DNA of 64,000 nt, taken from positions 45,542 through 109,541 of the forward strand of contig NZ_JAMXXN010000010.1 in NCBI RefSeq assembly GCF_024129435.1. Direction: 5' to 3'. Numbering within the stretch: the stretch's first letter is position 1; the number at the start of each line of letters is the position of its first letter. This DNA is from Acinetobacter lwoffii. Lineage in GTDB: Bacteria; Pseudomonadota; Gammaproteobacteria; Pseudomonadales; Moraxellaceae. The notes beneath the pieces are model-generated. The model was not told the DNA's origin and did not search any database. It saw only the letters and a program-made list of their open reading frames with translations. A program made the position numbers and the translations under genes. Shown one piece after another: positions 1 through 9,263 of this stretch.

Positions 1-1007
1 GCTTGGAAACCAGTATCATCAATATTAAAAGCTTCTAAAGAGTTTTTAGCATTGTATAGATGAGCTATGCGTTTAGGAATAATTAAACCATCTAACTGCT
101 TTTCTTGATATAAAACTAGGGTTGGGATGTGTTCACTAATCAATTGCATTTCCATCGCTGAAATATCAACAACAGCTCCTCTTAAAGCAATCGGTTTGAG
201 ATCATCTGATGTCTGTAACTCACAACTAAAATAATTAAATCGTTCAAAAAATCGAAAATTTGATTTGATCAAAATCACAGCAATGTCTAATTTATTTAGA
301 TCTTTAACCATCTTTTTAAGATAATCAAGGTATCTTTTATCCCTATGGCCCAAATTGGGGTGTACTTGAATATAAAGTTTCTTAATTTTGTTTATCTGAA
401 TAAGCCACGTTAATTTTTTCGTTGCATGTGTGCCTATTGAGCAATAGTTCTCACTTGGAATCCCCCCTTCCCAAGTTGGTGCATACAACATGGCATCAGA
501 ATTTACATCAGCATAATAGGAATGCTGGCCGATAAACGTATTTCCCATGGGAATAACACGTTGTTCATTTTGGATATTAAATGAGTTAAAAATACCAGCT
601 TTCAAAAAACGATCTACACCCACTTGCCCTGAGGTTATCACAAAATCGTAAATGCGTATGATGGGCTTTATAGATGCCAATTTATGGCTTTCCCCGTGTG
701 TCACAAAGATATGTACTAAGTCTCGATGAGCAACTACACGGCAATTAGATTGAGCATTAAAGAGATAAAAAACAACTTTATTTTTCTGAAAAGAAAAATC
801 TGAATTTTTACGCATAAATTTATATCGAATAGAAGTACTTTTAAATCGTTTATGAATATACTTTTCAATATCTTTATAAAACTTGAAGTAAATACAAATA
901 CAATCATCAGGATGGAAAATATTAGCCTGAAAATAACCCATCAATTGATCTATAGTTCCTTCAATTTTTGAATCTATATAGATATAGTACAGATTATTTT
1001 CAGGCAT
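1..1007 (-). CDS. TagF-like polyol-phosphate transferase, 3' end cut by window
   Basis: An open frame of 335 codons runs off the left edge; the start ATG is at 1007, 10 bp after the stop of the CDP-ribitol synthase gene. The protein resembles CDP-glycerol/CDP-ribitol phosphotransferases (TagF/TarL type). It has a THGES motif at residues 103-107, matching the catalytic HG(D/E)S of that family, and an APTWEGG motif near 176-182. A soluble enzyme adding ribitol-phosphate or glycerol-phosphate to the growing capsule is inferred from the family and from the neighbouring CDP-ribitol gene. It has the same two motifs as the protein at 2404-3693, so the two are paralogues of the fold. The C-terminus lies outside the window. 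Base composition is strongly AT-rich, like the other polymer genes. The substrate is not proven. Confidence 0.75.
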   Translation of the reverse strand, partial: MPENNLYYIYIDSKIEGTIDQLMGYFQANIFHPDDCICIYFKFYKDIEKYIHKRFKSTSIRYKFMRKNSDFSFQKNKVVFYLFNAQSNCRVVAHRDLVHIFVTHGESHKLASIKPIIRIYDFVITSGQVGVDRFLKAGIFNSFNIQNEQRVIPMGNTFIGQHSYYADVNSDAMLYAPTWEGGIPSENYCSIGTHATKKLTWLIQINKIKKLYIQVHPNLGHRDKRYLDYLKKMVKDLNKLDIAVILIKSNFRFFERFNYFSCELQTSDDLKPIALRGAVVDISAMEMQLISEHIPTLVLYQEKQLDGLIIPKRIAHLYNAKNSLEAFNIDDTGFQ

Positions 1008-1017
1008 ATTCAAATTC

Positions 1018-2391
1018 TTAGCGACCGTCTTTACGAACGTCAACAATTATACCTGTATTTTTAGTTCCTAACACTTTAAGACTAGTCATTGCAACTTCCT
1101 TGGCCGAGAGCAATAATTCCGCTGGCTCTATACCAAAGTTTGCTGTACGCATTGGTGTTGCTGTACGCTCAGGATTAATACAAGTAACGCGAATTCCTTC
1201 ATCACTCCATTCTTCTGCAATTGCTTGAGTAAAATTCACGATTGCCGCATTCGTTGAAGAGTAGAGCGCATAAAATGCACGACCACGTGTATATGAACTA
1301 GAGGTAAAGTTCATCAGCATACCTGAGGTCTCTAGTAAATAAGGTTTAGATGCAATTGCTACATTTACTGCACCAGTATAGTTCACCCCAATCAATGCGG
1401 TAATTTCTTCAATAGTCAAAGTATCAATTGGCTTTTTAATCAACAAACCAGCAGTATTCACAATATAATCAATATGTCCTAGCTTTATTTTCATATCTGC
1501 AAGATAGCTTTTTACACTTTGCAAATTACAAATATCTATTTGATTGTATGAGCGGCTTGCAATTTCAACATGAGCACCATGCAATACTGCAATATTTTTC
1601 ATTTCCAGGCCAATACCACTGGTGCCACCAAAAATCACAATATTTTTATCTTTTAGATAATCAAAATTATCCCCTTCACGGAAAGGGATTCCATGAGCAG
1701 ATTGAAGAAACTTTTCGGCAATAAACAAGTCAACAGGATGAGTAACTTTTAAATTGCGTTCACTTCCTTCTACAGTTGCTACACGAGTGCGCGGCAACAT
1801 TGCCCGAATCACACCACAGTCACAGGTAAAGATTTTACGATTTTTTTCCAATGCTTTTTTATAAGCTAATTGGATTGAGCCCAGTTTGAATGCTTGTGGA
1901 GTTTGGCCTCGACGCATATGTGAGCGTTGAGGAATATTGGCAATACATCCATCATCGTAAATTTCAACCAAAGTATCCGCTGAAGGAATAACAACATCTA
2001 CTGCATCAAAATCCTTTAAAGCTTCGACACAGTTACTAATAATTTCTTGATTGACTAAAGGTCGAACTGCATCATGAAAGAGCACATTACATGAGTCATC
2101 ATATTCTTTTAAAGCTGTTAAAGCCGAATAGGTTGAATCAAAGCGTTCATCCCCACCTGTTACTACTTTGGAAATTTTAGACCACTTGTTTTTTTTGATC
2201 AGGTCCCATGTGCGGTTAATATGGTGGGTCTGGGAGACAATAAAAATCTCATCGATATCATCTGAGTTTTGAAAAACATCAATGGTATATTCAATAATCG
2301 CCTTACCTGCAAGCTTTGTAAACTGTTTCGGTAAAGCACCTCCAAAGCGTGAGCCTGAACCACCAGATAAAATTACTGCTATGTTTTTCAT
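1018..2391 (-). CDS. Bifunctional CDP-ribitol synthase (cytidylyltransferase plus ribulose-5-phosphate reductase), Bcs1/Acs1-like
   Basis: This 457-residue protein has two domains. Residues 1-235 are an IspD/TarI-type cytidylyltransferase with the nucleotide loop GGSGSRFG (10-17) and PKQF (21-24). Residues 248-457 are a short-chain dehydrogenase with the cofactor motif GGTSGIG (255-261) and a Ser/Tyr active-site region (364-377). This order and length match Haemophilus influenzae Bcs1/Acs1, which reduces ribulose 5-phosphate to ribitol 5-phosphate and couples it to CTP. The product would feed the two TagF-like transferases on either side. Oddly, the usual SDR YxxxK is Tyr377-x3-Asn381 here, so the catalytic lysine is absent from its usual place. 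It is not ispD: the fused SDR and the capsule context argue against that. The cytosolic location is inferred. Confidence 0.85.
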   Translation of the reverse strand: MKNIAVILSGGSGSRFGGALPKQFTKLAGKAIIEYTIDVFQNSDDIDEIFIVSQTHHINRTWDLIKKNKWSKISKVVTGGDERFDSTYSALTALKEYDDSCNVLFHDAVRPLVNQEIISNCVEALKDFDAVDVVIPSADTLVEIYDDGCIANIPQRSHMRRGQTPQAFKLGSIQLAYKKALEKNRKIFTCDCGVIRAMLPRTRVATVEGSERNLKVTHPVDLFIAEKFLQSAHGIPFREGDNFDYLKDKNIVIFGGTSGIGLEMKNIAVLHGAHVEIASRSYNQIDICNLQSVKSYLADMKIKLGHIDYIVNTAGLLIKKPIDTLTIEEITALIGVNYTGAVNVAIASKPYLLETSGMLMNFTSSSYTRGRAFYALYSSTNAAIVNFTQAIAEEWSDEGIRVTCINPERTATPMRTANFGIEPAELLLSAKEVAMTSLKVLGTKNTGIIVDVRKDGR

Positions 2392-2403
2392 TTAAAATCT
2401 CAA

Positions 2404-3693
2404 TTACTGAATTACTTTTTCACGACTATTGTTCAATAAAGTTGATGATTCGGAAATCTTCTTTAATTGCTTGGTAAACTCATCATTCTTGGTAGCATCT
2501 ATTGTTAACAGATAGTCTAAGGCTTTATAACGTGCATCTGCTAATGGATCGTTACCTTGAACAATAACGCTCTCTAAAAGTTCTAGTAGCTCTTCAATAT
2601 CAGAAAATATATAAGTGTATTCACTATACTGCATATTACTACTAGATATGACGACTTCTCTATCTTTAGGCATGAACAAGAAAATAGGTGCTAATGTAGA
2701 AATACACTCACTGACTACCGCAGAGATATCGCAAATATAGAAATCAGCATGTTTAATGATTTTTTCAACTGAAACTTCTTTTGGGAATAAAGTTACATCA
2801 TCTTTATTTTGGAAAAATATTTCCTCTAGTGTCATTGGCAAATTCAATAAAGTACTATCCCTTGAGCCAAGAACAGGATGAAGCTTAATATCTATTAAAT
2901 AATTAAATTTACTAAAAATCGTATTTAACATTACTGGAGCCAAATGAGCTGATGAGTAGTTATTCTCCTCATAAACTCCTTCCCATGTAGGTAAATAAAC
3001 CAAACGTTTTCTTTGGTTTTTAGATGGTACGTACTGTACTGTTAATGTATTCTTTAAATTCGGACGACCGATCTTAACGAATTTGATATGATCAGTATTA
3101 AAATCAGTATTTTTAAAACGATCTATATGAGCTTGACCTGCCACCCAAATTTCATCATATACACGAAAAAATTTGTGTGCACTAGCAGCTTTTTCACTAT
3201 CGCCATGACCCAAGAATACATGCTTATAACGATTATATCTTAAAGTATGTATTAGATTTCCTGTATTCGAAAAATAATAAATTACATTAATAAAAGGTAG
3301 CTTATTTAATATATTTTCTACATCACTTGGGTTTTTTGCATAGACGATATCTAAATAAGAGTATTTTTTTATAGCCCAATCAAATAAAGCCTTATTGCGT
3401 ACCAATATTGCGAATTCTTCACCAGATTTAGCAAAATGCTCTACCCATAAATCTAAATGAGATGGGCCATGAGTTAAACCTTCACCAGTATGTAAAAGGT
3501 GAACTGTTTTTTTAAAAAGGCGAATATTTGATGTAATAACACTCGCAGAACCTTTATTTAAAATAGATTTTTCTTGAGTCATGAACCTTTTTTTTATTAC
3601 ATCTATTAACTTAATTCCGGGAGGGTATCTTTTTTCCATAAAATCATTTAAAAAAAGTTCTGGATTCTTTATAAGCTTCTTTAACTTAGACAT
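2404..3693 (-). CDS. TagF-like CDP-polyol phosphotransferase
   Basis: This 429-residue protein has the CDP-glycerol/ribitol phosphotransferase signature: HGDSEK at residues 163-168, TWEG near 236-239, and a C-terminal part with a conserved-type DISAVVSE segment. Enzymes of this family transfer polyol-phosphate units onto a sugar or polyol acceptor in teichoic acids and in ribitol-phosphate capsules. The gene lies 12 bp upstream of the CDP-ribitol synthase gene and 18 bp downstream of the GT2 gene, so it is probably in the same operon. Together with the partial paralogue at the left edge it gives two transferases, perhaps one priming and one polymerising; that division is inference. The N-terminal 60 residues are basic and may contact the membrane. 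Confidence 0.8.
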   Translation of the reverse strand: MSKLKKLIKNPELFLNDFMEKRYPPGIKLIDVIKKRFMTQEKSILNKGSASVITSNIRLFKKTVHLLHTGEGLTHGPSHLDLWVEHFAKSGEEFAILVRNKALFDWAIKKYSYLDIVYAKNPSDVENILNKLPFINVIYYFSNTGNLIHTLRYNRYKHVFLGHGDSEKAASAHKFFRVYDEIWVAGQAHIDRFKNTDFNTDHIKFVKIGRPNLKNTLTVQYVPSKNQRKRLVYLPTWEGVYEENNYSSAHLAPVMLNTIFSKFNYLIDIKLHPVLGSRDSTLLNLPMTLEEIFFQNKDDVTLFPKEVSVEKIIKHADFYICDISAVVSECISTLAPIFLFMPKDREVVISSSNMQYSEYTYIFSDIEELLELLESVIVQGNDPLADARYKALDYLLTIDATKNDEFTKQLKKISESSTLLNNSREKVIQ

Positions 3694-3711
3694 AAATTAT
3701 TTTTCCTAAAA

Positions 3712-4992
3712 TCATTCAACATTAACTTTAAATAAATTTTCCAAATCATAACTTACAAAATACTTATATAGAACTTTAAATTCTGGGTAGATACAAGAAT
3801 CATCATGTAATTCAGGATAAAAACTATACTCCCTAATAATACTTTTAATATAAGCTATTTTATTTTTCCTACTATTTTTATTACTTTTTATCCTATTTTT
3901 CACATATGACTCTAGAATAACATTCATCCAAGATGAAAAAAACTTTTTCTTTTCTTCTATATTTAAATTGGAACGGCTAATATACCTCATGGTCCTAGAA
4001 ACCAATTCTAGATCCTGCTCTAAAGTTTGATGGGCAAAAGTTAATCTTTCTTGATCATGATTAACCAAATAATAATAAGGCCTATTTGCTAATATACTAA
4101 TTTTTTTAGCCTTAGATAAAGCTTGTATTAAAAATACACGATCTTCACCCACCTTAATATCAATAGGGAAATAAATATTGTTTTTAATTAATAAACTTTT
4201 TCTAATTAACTTAGAAGGCATTAGAGATCTTACTAAATGATCTTTATCAATAGAAGCTTGTAATACATCGCCTTTTTTATATGGTCTAATACCAAAAGGC
4301 CGGCCCTTATCTCCGTTAATTTTAAGATATATAATATCTGAATTTTCTTTATCTACTAAATCCAACAAATCAGCAATTGTATAATCATATAAATAATCAT
4401 CAGAATCTAAGAATAAGACAAATTCCCCTTTTGATGCTTTAATTCCATCATTTCTGGGTGAACTTGCAGAACCTGAATTAATAGGTCTTCTTAATATCCT
4501 ATAATTGACTTTTTTACTAATTAAATTTTCTATCGTTTTTATAGAAGAGTCTGATGAGTAATCATCAACAAATACGACTTCAAAATTTTCAAATGAAGTT
4601 TTTTGGTTATTTATACTTTCAATACAGCTTTTTATTAAATTTTCTCTATTATAAACTGGTACGATTATTGAAACTATAAAAGAAAAACCTTCCCTAATTT
4701 CATTAAATGAAAATTGAATTTCATTATGAAATTTTAAAAATGCAATTTCATAGCTATTAATAGAATCACAATATATATTTTTCTTATTGTTCAAATCTCT
4801 ATCGATTAAATCCACATATAATAAGTTATCTTTAAAATAAAAATCAAATGCAATTTTCTTTTCACTTAAATCACAATCTAAGACTAGAGTATTATAATTA
4901 TAAATCCATGTCTTATGACTAATTTTTTTAAAAAAACTTTCCTCCCTAATGAATTCATTAAGTTTAACTTTTAAATTTTCCAATTCATTCAT
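3712..4992 (-). CDS. GT2 family glycosyltransferase with an extra N-terminal domain
   Basis: Residues from about 106 form a GT-A glycosyltransferase family 2 domain: the SIIVPVYNRENLI strand, a VVFVDDYSSD segment, and the metal-binding FLDSDDYLYD motif. It should add one sugar to the capsule polymer at the inner membrane face. The first 105 residues are not part of the GT2 fold and I do not recognise them. They resemble in pattern the N-terminus of the neighbouring GT-D protein (5256-6422). The gene is very AT-rich, as expected for transferred serotype-specific genes. Donor and acceptor cannot be told from sequence. Confidence 0.8.
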   Translation of the reverse strand: MNELENLKVKLNEFIREESFFKKISHKTWIYNYNTLVLDCDLSEKKIAFDFYFKDNLLYVDLIDRDLNNKKNIYCDSINSYEIAFLKFHNEIQFSFNEIREGFSFIVSIIVPVYNRENLIKSCIESINNQKTSFENFEVVFVDDYSSDSSIKTIENLISKKVNYRILRRPINSGSASSPRNDGIKASKGEFVLFLDSDDYLYDYTIADLLDLVDKENSDIIYLKINGDKGRPFGIRPYKKGDVLQASIDKDHLVRSLMPSKLIRKSLLIKNNIYFPIDIKVGEDRVFLIQALSKAKKISILANRPYYYLVNHDQERLTFAHQTLEQDLELVSRTMRYISRSNLNIEEKKKFFSSWMNVILESYVKNRIKSNKNSRKNKIAYIKSIIREYSFYPELHDDSCIYPEFKVLYKYFVSYDLENLFKVNVE

Positions 4993-5156
4993 AAAAAATT
5001 CCGATTAATATTAATATACGATATACTTGAAATACTTTCTTCAGTATCTCACAAGTCTTAACTAATCCCCTCTACTTTAACTTCAACTATCTCCATATCA
5101 CAATAATTTCAAATAAATGTATCAATAAGTATAAACCACAATAAAACTATTTATAT

Positions 5157-5258
5157 TAGACTTCTTGTACTATTCAAAATTCAAACAGCCACAAGCTATA
5201 TTTTATAAGGTTTTAGCTAATTCAAAAATTAGGTAAGAGCATATTTTAGCAAGGTCTA
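5157..5258. repeat. MITE-like repeat, copy A (102 bp)
   Basis: This 102-bp non-coding element begins with TAGACTTCTTG and ends with GCAAGGTCTA, imperfect inverted termini. The reverse complement of 53967-54070 matches it along its whole length with scattered substitutions and a 2-bp length difference. Small size, terminal inverted repeats and lack of coding capacity fit a miniature inverted-repeat transposable element. Its right tip provides the TAG stop codon of the GT-D gene. The parent IS is not identified; an IS5-related element is a guess. Confidence 0.7.
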
Positions 5259-6422
5259 GTATATATTTTTTTCATATTTGACTTTTTCTGGTCTAACACA
5301 CCCTTCAAAAACAGTATCAAAACTATTATTTAGGTGCCCTATATCTAATGCTCTTCTACCGGAATTATGTAATCTTGCAGCTAAAGCAGTTCCTGTTGGA
5401 CCTAATGCAATTAAAAAAATATCAATATTTTTTTCTTTAAGACAATTACTATAAATCTCATCTATACATTCATAAGCATTATTATTTTTTGTATAAACAT
5501 AAGAAGCATTCTTTAAATTAGAAAACAAATGATGGTTGGAATTCAAGCGTGAAGACTTCCCAGTTACAAAGCAAATATTTTTATTGTCCCATATATCAAT
5601 CCACAATTTAGAGATATCATGCCCATGTAGATAGAATGCCTCAGGTCTAGTTATCATGGCATCACCTAAAACATCTTGCTTAATATAACATTTTACCCTA
5701 GCCCAATACTCCCTCCAAAAATTCAACCAAAAGTTTTCATATACTAAAAAACCTGGATAACAAACCAATAAATCTGATTTTTCTCGATTAATTTCCATTA
5801 ACTCGGACATTAATTTCCAATCATGCTTTTGAAAACCACAACCATTTTTAGTAATCATGCAGCGAATTTCACCATCACCAAATCTAGCTATACTTAGTTC
5901 TTTTTCTTTAATAACCTTTAAAGTATCTAATATTGATAATTGTTTATCTCTTAAAAATAAATCCATATCTAAAAAGGTTTTATTTCTATTATCTTCGATA
6001 ATTTGCTGACTTAAAATAAATACACTTTCATTTATTTTTTTTAATCTCATATTTGAATCATTTTCTATTGAAACCAAAAAATCCAAAGTTTCCTCTACAA
6101 TATCAAGAATACTATTAGCCGAAACTTGAAAAACTTTATTTAAAACTTCTTCTTTTCCTAGAATATTATTTTTAACATTTAAATTACATTTAAAGTATTC
6201 AGAATAAAATTTCCTTGTTTCATCATTTCTAAAAACTATATCAATAGTAGAGTCTAAATATACATCTAAAGAAAAATGAATATTATTTATTTTAATCGTC
6301 AGATAAACTAAAGAATTTTTATAAATATTAATACTTTCTATCATTGCATTTCCAAAAAAGTGCTTTACAAGCACTTCATGAAGTATATTAATATTTTCTG
6401 GCTTAATATTAATGGTATCCAA
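5256..6422 (-). CDS. GT-D fold (DUF1792-type) glycosyltransferase
   Basis: The C-terminal part (about residue 160 onward) matches the GT-D/DUF1792 glycosyltransferase family: SIARFGDGEI at 177-186 carries the DxE motif (D183, E185), followed by a conserved-type IALGPTGTALAARL stretch near the end. Enzymes of this family transfer a hexose onto polymer or glycoprotein acceptors. Residues 1-150 are an unrecognised domain resembling the N-terminus of the adjacent GT2 protein. It is the first polymer gene after kpsD, 54 bp downstream. The stop codon TAG lies in the tip of MITE copy A, so the native C-terminus may have been altered by the insertion. The catalytic domain itself looks complete. Confidence 0.75.
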   Translation of the reverse strand: MDTINIKPENINILHEVLVKHFFGNAMIESINIYKNSLVYLTIKINNIHFSLDVYLDSTIDIVFRNDETRKFYSEYFKCNLNVKNNILGKEEVLNKVFQVSANSILDIVEETLDFLVSIENDSNMRLKKINESVFILSQQIIEDNRNKTFLDMDLFLRDKQLSILDTLKVIKEKELSIARFGDGEIRCMITKNGCGFQKHDWKLMSELMEINREKSDLLVCYPGFLVYENFWLNFWREYWARVKCYIKQDVLGDAMITRPEAFYLHGHDISKLWIDIWDNKNICFVTGKSSRLNSNHHLFSNLKNASYVYTKNNNAYECIDEIYSNCLKEKNIDIFLIALGPTGTALAARLHNSGRRALDIGHLNNSFDTVFEGCVRPEKVKYEKNIY

Positions 6423-6476
6423 AAAAACTTCCCTCTTTAAACAATACTATTAAATTTTTAGTTTAGTTTTATATAT

Positions 6477-8162
6477 TTATAAATCCAAAGCTACTTTAGC
6501 TGCTACCGCAATTTGATAGAGCACTTGTGTAATACCACGTGTTAACTCAATACCTTTGGTTTGCGCTTTAGGCAAAACTAGGATTTCATCACCTTGCTGA
6601 ATTTTTTCACCTTTACGTACAAGTTCAGCTTTACCATTTTGACGAATCACAATTACTTTGGACTTATTCGATTTTTGACTAAAACCTCCAACCTGCTCAA
6701 TGTAATTTTTAGCACTTAAACCATTTCTGTATTCAATACCATTCGGGAAAGCAACTTCACCATGCACCATGACCACGGAGGTTTTCTCTGGAATATGTAA
6801 AATATCACCCTGTTCCAATATCACATCTTGAAAAGTATCTGGATTCAGCACCACCTGCCCTTTAGGCTCTACTTGACGCGCTTTAGCAATAAACTGCTTG
6901 ACCAATTCTGCATCGCGTAAACGTAAAGCTGCTTCTTCCTGCGTGCTTGAGCGTGCATTAAATGTGGTTTCTTCCAACTTATCTAGAGCGACATTTAACA
7001 TCTCTTTTTGGCGCTTGGCCACAGAAGGACGGAACAATTGCAAAGATTCCACTTCAGCCAAAGCATTAGGCTGTAATTGGGTCAACACATCACTCAATTT
7101 AGCCCCATAAGGTAAAACAATAGCATGGGCGCCATTATGAGCACCATCAACACGCACTTGAATCGTACCTGCATAACGGTCAGCCGTTACAGTGACAATA
7201 TCACCATCCTCAATCATGATATTCGGTGCTTGATTCAACGAATAATATTCACTGCGGTATTCTGCGCCTTGCCGACGTTGAATACTGACATTAGTTGCTC
7301 CGGGTTTAAGTTTGGCAAATGCCAAAGCCTGTGCCAGCGTAACCGCAGGTGAGTTAAACTCAAAATCATTCTGGTTATAGACTTCACCAGAGACATTAAA
7401 GGTATGGGTACGCTGCCCGACCACAATTACATCACCGTCACGGAAGGAAAAAGGACGAATTTGACCTTGTAACAAGAAGTCATACAAATCGACCTGCTGA
7501 ACTGTTTGGCCATTGCGCATGACTTTAATATCAATATAACTGCCACGTTCTGGATCTACCCCACCCGCACGATCCAGGTAAGCAATAACACTATCATTCG
7601 CCACACCACCATAATTACCGGGCTGATTCACAAAGCCAGTAACCATCACTTTTACCGGCTGAGCTTGCTCAAGGGCGGCATACACGCCGACATTAGACAC
7701 ATAAATACGTCGTACCTGCGCTTCAACTACCGACTGTAGACTGCCATTCCGAACACCTGCTACTTTGACCGGTCCGACATTCGGAATAAAAATATTGCCT
7801 TGTGGATCGACGCTTTGAGTGCCGTTAAACTGATAGGCACCCCAGAGGCGTAAATTAATATTATCGCCCGGATTTATTTGATAACTACTATTGAAGGTCG
7901 ATCCCGCAGTTGAGGCAAAAGCCCCTTTAAAAAGCTGCGAACCAAACATCTTGTTTTGAATTGGATATTTCATTGAGCTGCTTGGAGAAAGCTCAACCAC
8001 AGACTGGCTGTTTAACAGGGCAGTACTGTTAGCACTTGCTGTATCGAAATTTCCGCCACTGAAGGTCTGAGATACTTCGCTTGGCAATAAACTTGGATCA
8101 AATGCATAACCAGTCGTCGCACAGGCCAATGATAAAACTGATAATAACGCAATTTTTTTCAT
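6477..8162 (-). CDS. kpsD: KpsD-like periplasmic/outer-membrane capsule export protein
   Basis: The protein has 561 residues, about the length of E. coli KpsD (the Haemophilus homologue BexD is shorter). A Sec signal peptide covers residues 1-20 (MKKIALLSVLSLACATTGYA). A polysaccharide export (Wza-type) domain follows around residues 85-190 (INPGDNINLRLWG at its start), then SLBB-like repeats to the C-terminus. It forms the periplasm-to-surface conduit of an ABC-dependent capsule exporter with KpsE and KpsMT. It lies 3 bp after kpsE. Its base composition is clearly richer in GC than the polymer genes downstream, as expected for a conserved export module beside variable genes. Confidence 0.9.
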   Translation of the reverse strand: MKKIALLSVLSLACATTGYAFDPSLLPSEVSQTFSGGNFDTASANSTALLNSQSVVELSPSSSMKYPIQNKMFGSQLFKGAFASTAGSTFNSSYQINPGDNINLRLWGAYQFNGTQSVDPQGNIFIPNVGPVKVAGVRNGSLQSVVEAQVRRIYVSNVGVYAALEQAQPVKVMVTGFVNQPGNYGGVANDSVIAYLDRAGGVDPERGSYIDIKVMRNGQTVQQVDLYDFLLQGQIRPFSFRDGDVIVVGQRTHTFNVSGEVYNQNDFEFNSPAVTLAQALAFAKLKPGATNVSIQRRQGAEYRSEYYSLNQAPNIMIEDGDIVTVTADRYAGTIQVRVDGAHNGAHAIVLPYGAKLSDVLTQLQPNALAEVESLQLFRPSVAKRQKEMLNVALDKLEETTFNARSSTQEEAALRLRDAELVKQFIAKARQVEPKGQVVLNPDTFQDVILEQGDILHIPEKTSVVMVHGEVAFPNGIEYRNGLSAKNYIEQVGGFSQKSNKSKVIVIRQNGKAELVRKGEKIQQGDEILVLPKAQTKGIELTRGITQVLYQIAVAAKVALDL

Positions 8163-8165
8163 AAT

Positions 8166-9263
8166 TTATTCTCTGTGCTCACGGATAATCGAATGGATCA
8201 GCAATCCAATACCAAAAATAATATTCAACAAAATAAATGAAGTTAGACTGATATAGACTTTACGCGGATATAAAGCATCCTGGGCTAAACGCGGTGTCGC
8301 AATCACCACCAATTTCTTGAGCTTACGTGAGGCTTCTAATCGAGCTTTTTCTAAAGAGACCAAAGAGATTTTATAAAGATCAGCTGCAAATTCAACCTGC
8401 GCTTTCAGGGCTTCAAAGTCCGCTACATTTTTATTCAATTTTAAATTATTTGGTGAAGTCAGTTTTGAACTTTCAGTATTAATTTGCTGTTGCAAGGCTG
8501 CGATCTGACTCCGTAACGCCACCACTTGAGGTGCTTCAGGCGTCAAATAACTAAGTAAAGTGCGCTCTTCAGTTTTCAATTGTGCCAAACTACTCTGTAA
8601 ACCTGCAATCAGTGTAGCCACCGCTTTGGCTTGTAATTCAGGATCAAAAATTTCATTTTCATTTTGGTACTGGAGTACCGCCTGACGAGCCTCATCTAAC
8701 TGCGCTGTTGCTTCTGTATATTGTTTCTCTGCAAATACTTGTTGCTCTTGCGCAATGGTCTGGGAAATTTCATTGATAAACTCATCACTTTGCTTTAATA
8801 CTTCTTGATTGAGTTTCAGTGAGAACTCTGGCGAAAATCCCTGAGCATGCACATGTAGCATCATGGTTTGCTCATCAAGTTCGACTTTAATCATTTTATT
8901 AAAATATTCGACCAAGTCTTCGATTGAGGCATCTTGAGGTAGTGCAAAGATTGGGTCACTGACCGATGAAAATTCTTTGCGCAGATTCAGCGTTTGATCC
9001 AGCCTCTCGATCATATCGCGAGAACCAATATACTCTTTCAGAATTTGAGAGTCTTCACGACTAGTATTGGGCACGCCCAACAAAGCGCCTATTCCTGCAG
9101 TATCAGCCACTGGCGTATCTGCCACCTGCTTCACCAACAGTATCGAAGAAGACTGAAAACGGTCTTTCGCAAAGGCAAAAAGATAAAAAACAATAATCAA
9201 TACCGGAATAAGAACACAGCAGGTATAGGCAATCCAAAGCCGCTTATTTATTTTAGCTTGCAT
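8166..9263 (-). CDS. kpsE: KpsE/BexC-like capsule export inner-membrane protein
   Basis: The protein has 365 residues with a transmembrane helix near each end (about residues 10-30 and 335-357) and a long periplasmic coiled-coil region between them, rich in Gln, Ala and Glu. This is the polysaccharide co-polymerase architecture of KpsE, BexC and CtrB, which link the KpsMT transporter to KpsD. It overlaps the end of kpsT by 11 bp, showing translational coupling. The start Met gives a short cytoplasmic basic segment (MQAKINKRLW) before the first helix, as expected. Confidence 0.9.
   Translation of the reverse strand: MQAKINKRLWIAYTCCVLIPVLIIVFYLFAFAKDRFQSSSILLVKQVADTPVADTAGIGALLGVPNTSREDSQILKEYIGSRDMIERLDQTLNLRKEFSSVSDPIFALPQDASIEDLVEYFNKMIKVELDEQTMMLHVHAQGFSPEFSLKLNQEVLKQSDEFINEISQTIAQEQQVFAEKQYTEATAQLDEARQAVLQYQNENEIFDPELQAKAVATLIAGLQSSLAQLKTEERTLLSYLTPEAPQVVALRSQIAALQQQINTESSKLTSPNNLKLNKNVADFEALKAQVEFAADLYKISLVSLEKARLEASRKLKKLVVIATPRLAQDALYPRKVYISLTSFILLNIIFGIGLLIHSIIREHRE

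Noticed and set aside
1018..2391. Reading the N-terminal domain as IspD of the isoprenoid pathway
   Set aside because: It is fused to an SDR domain and embedded between TagF-like genes, the Bcs1/Acs1 arrangement.
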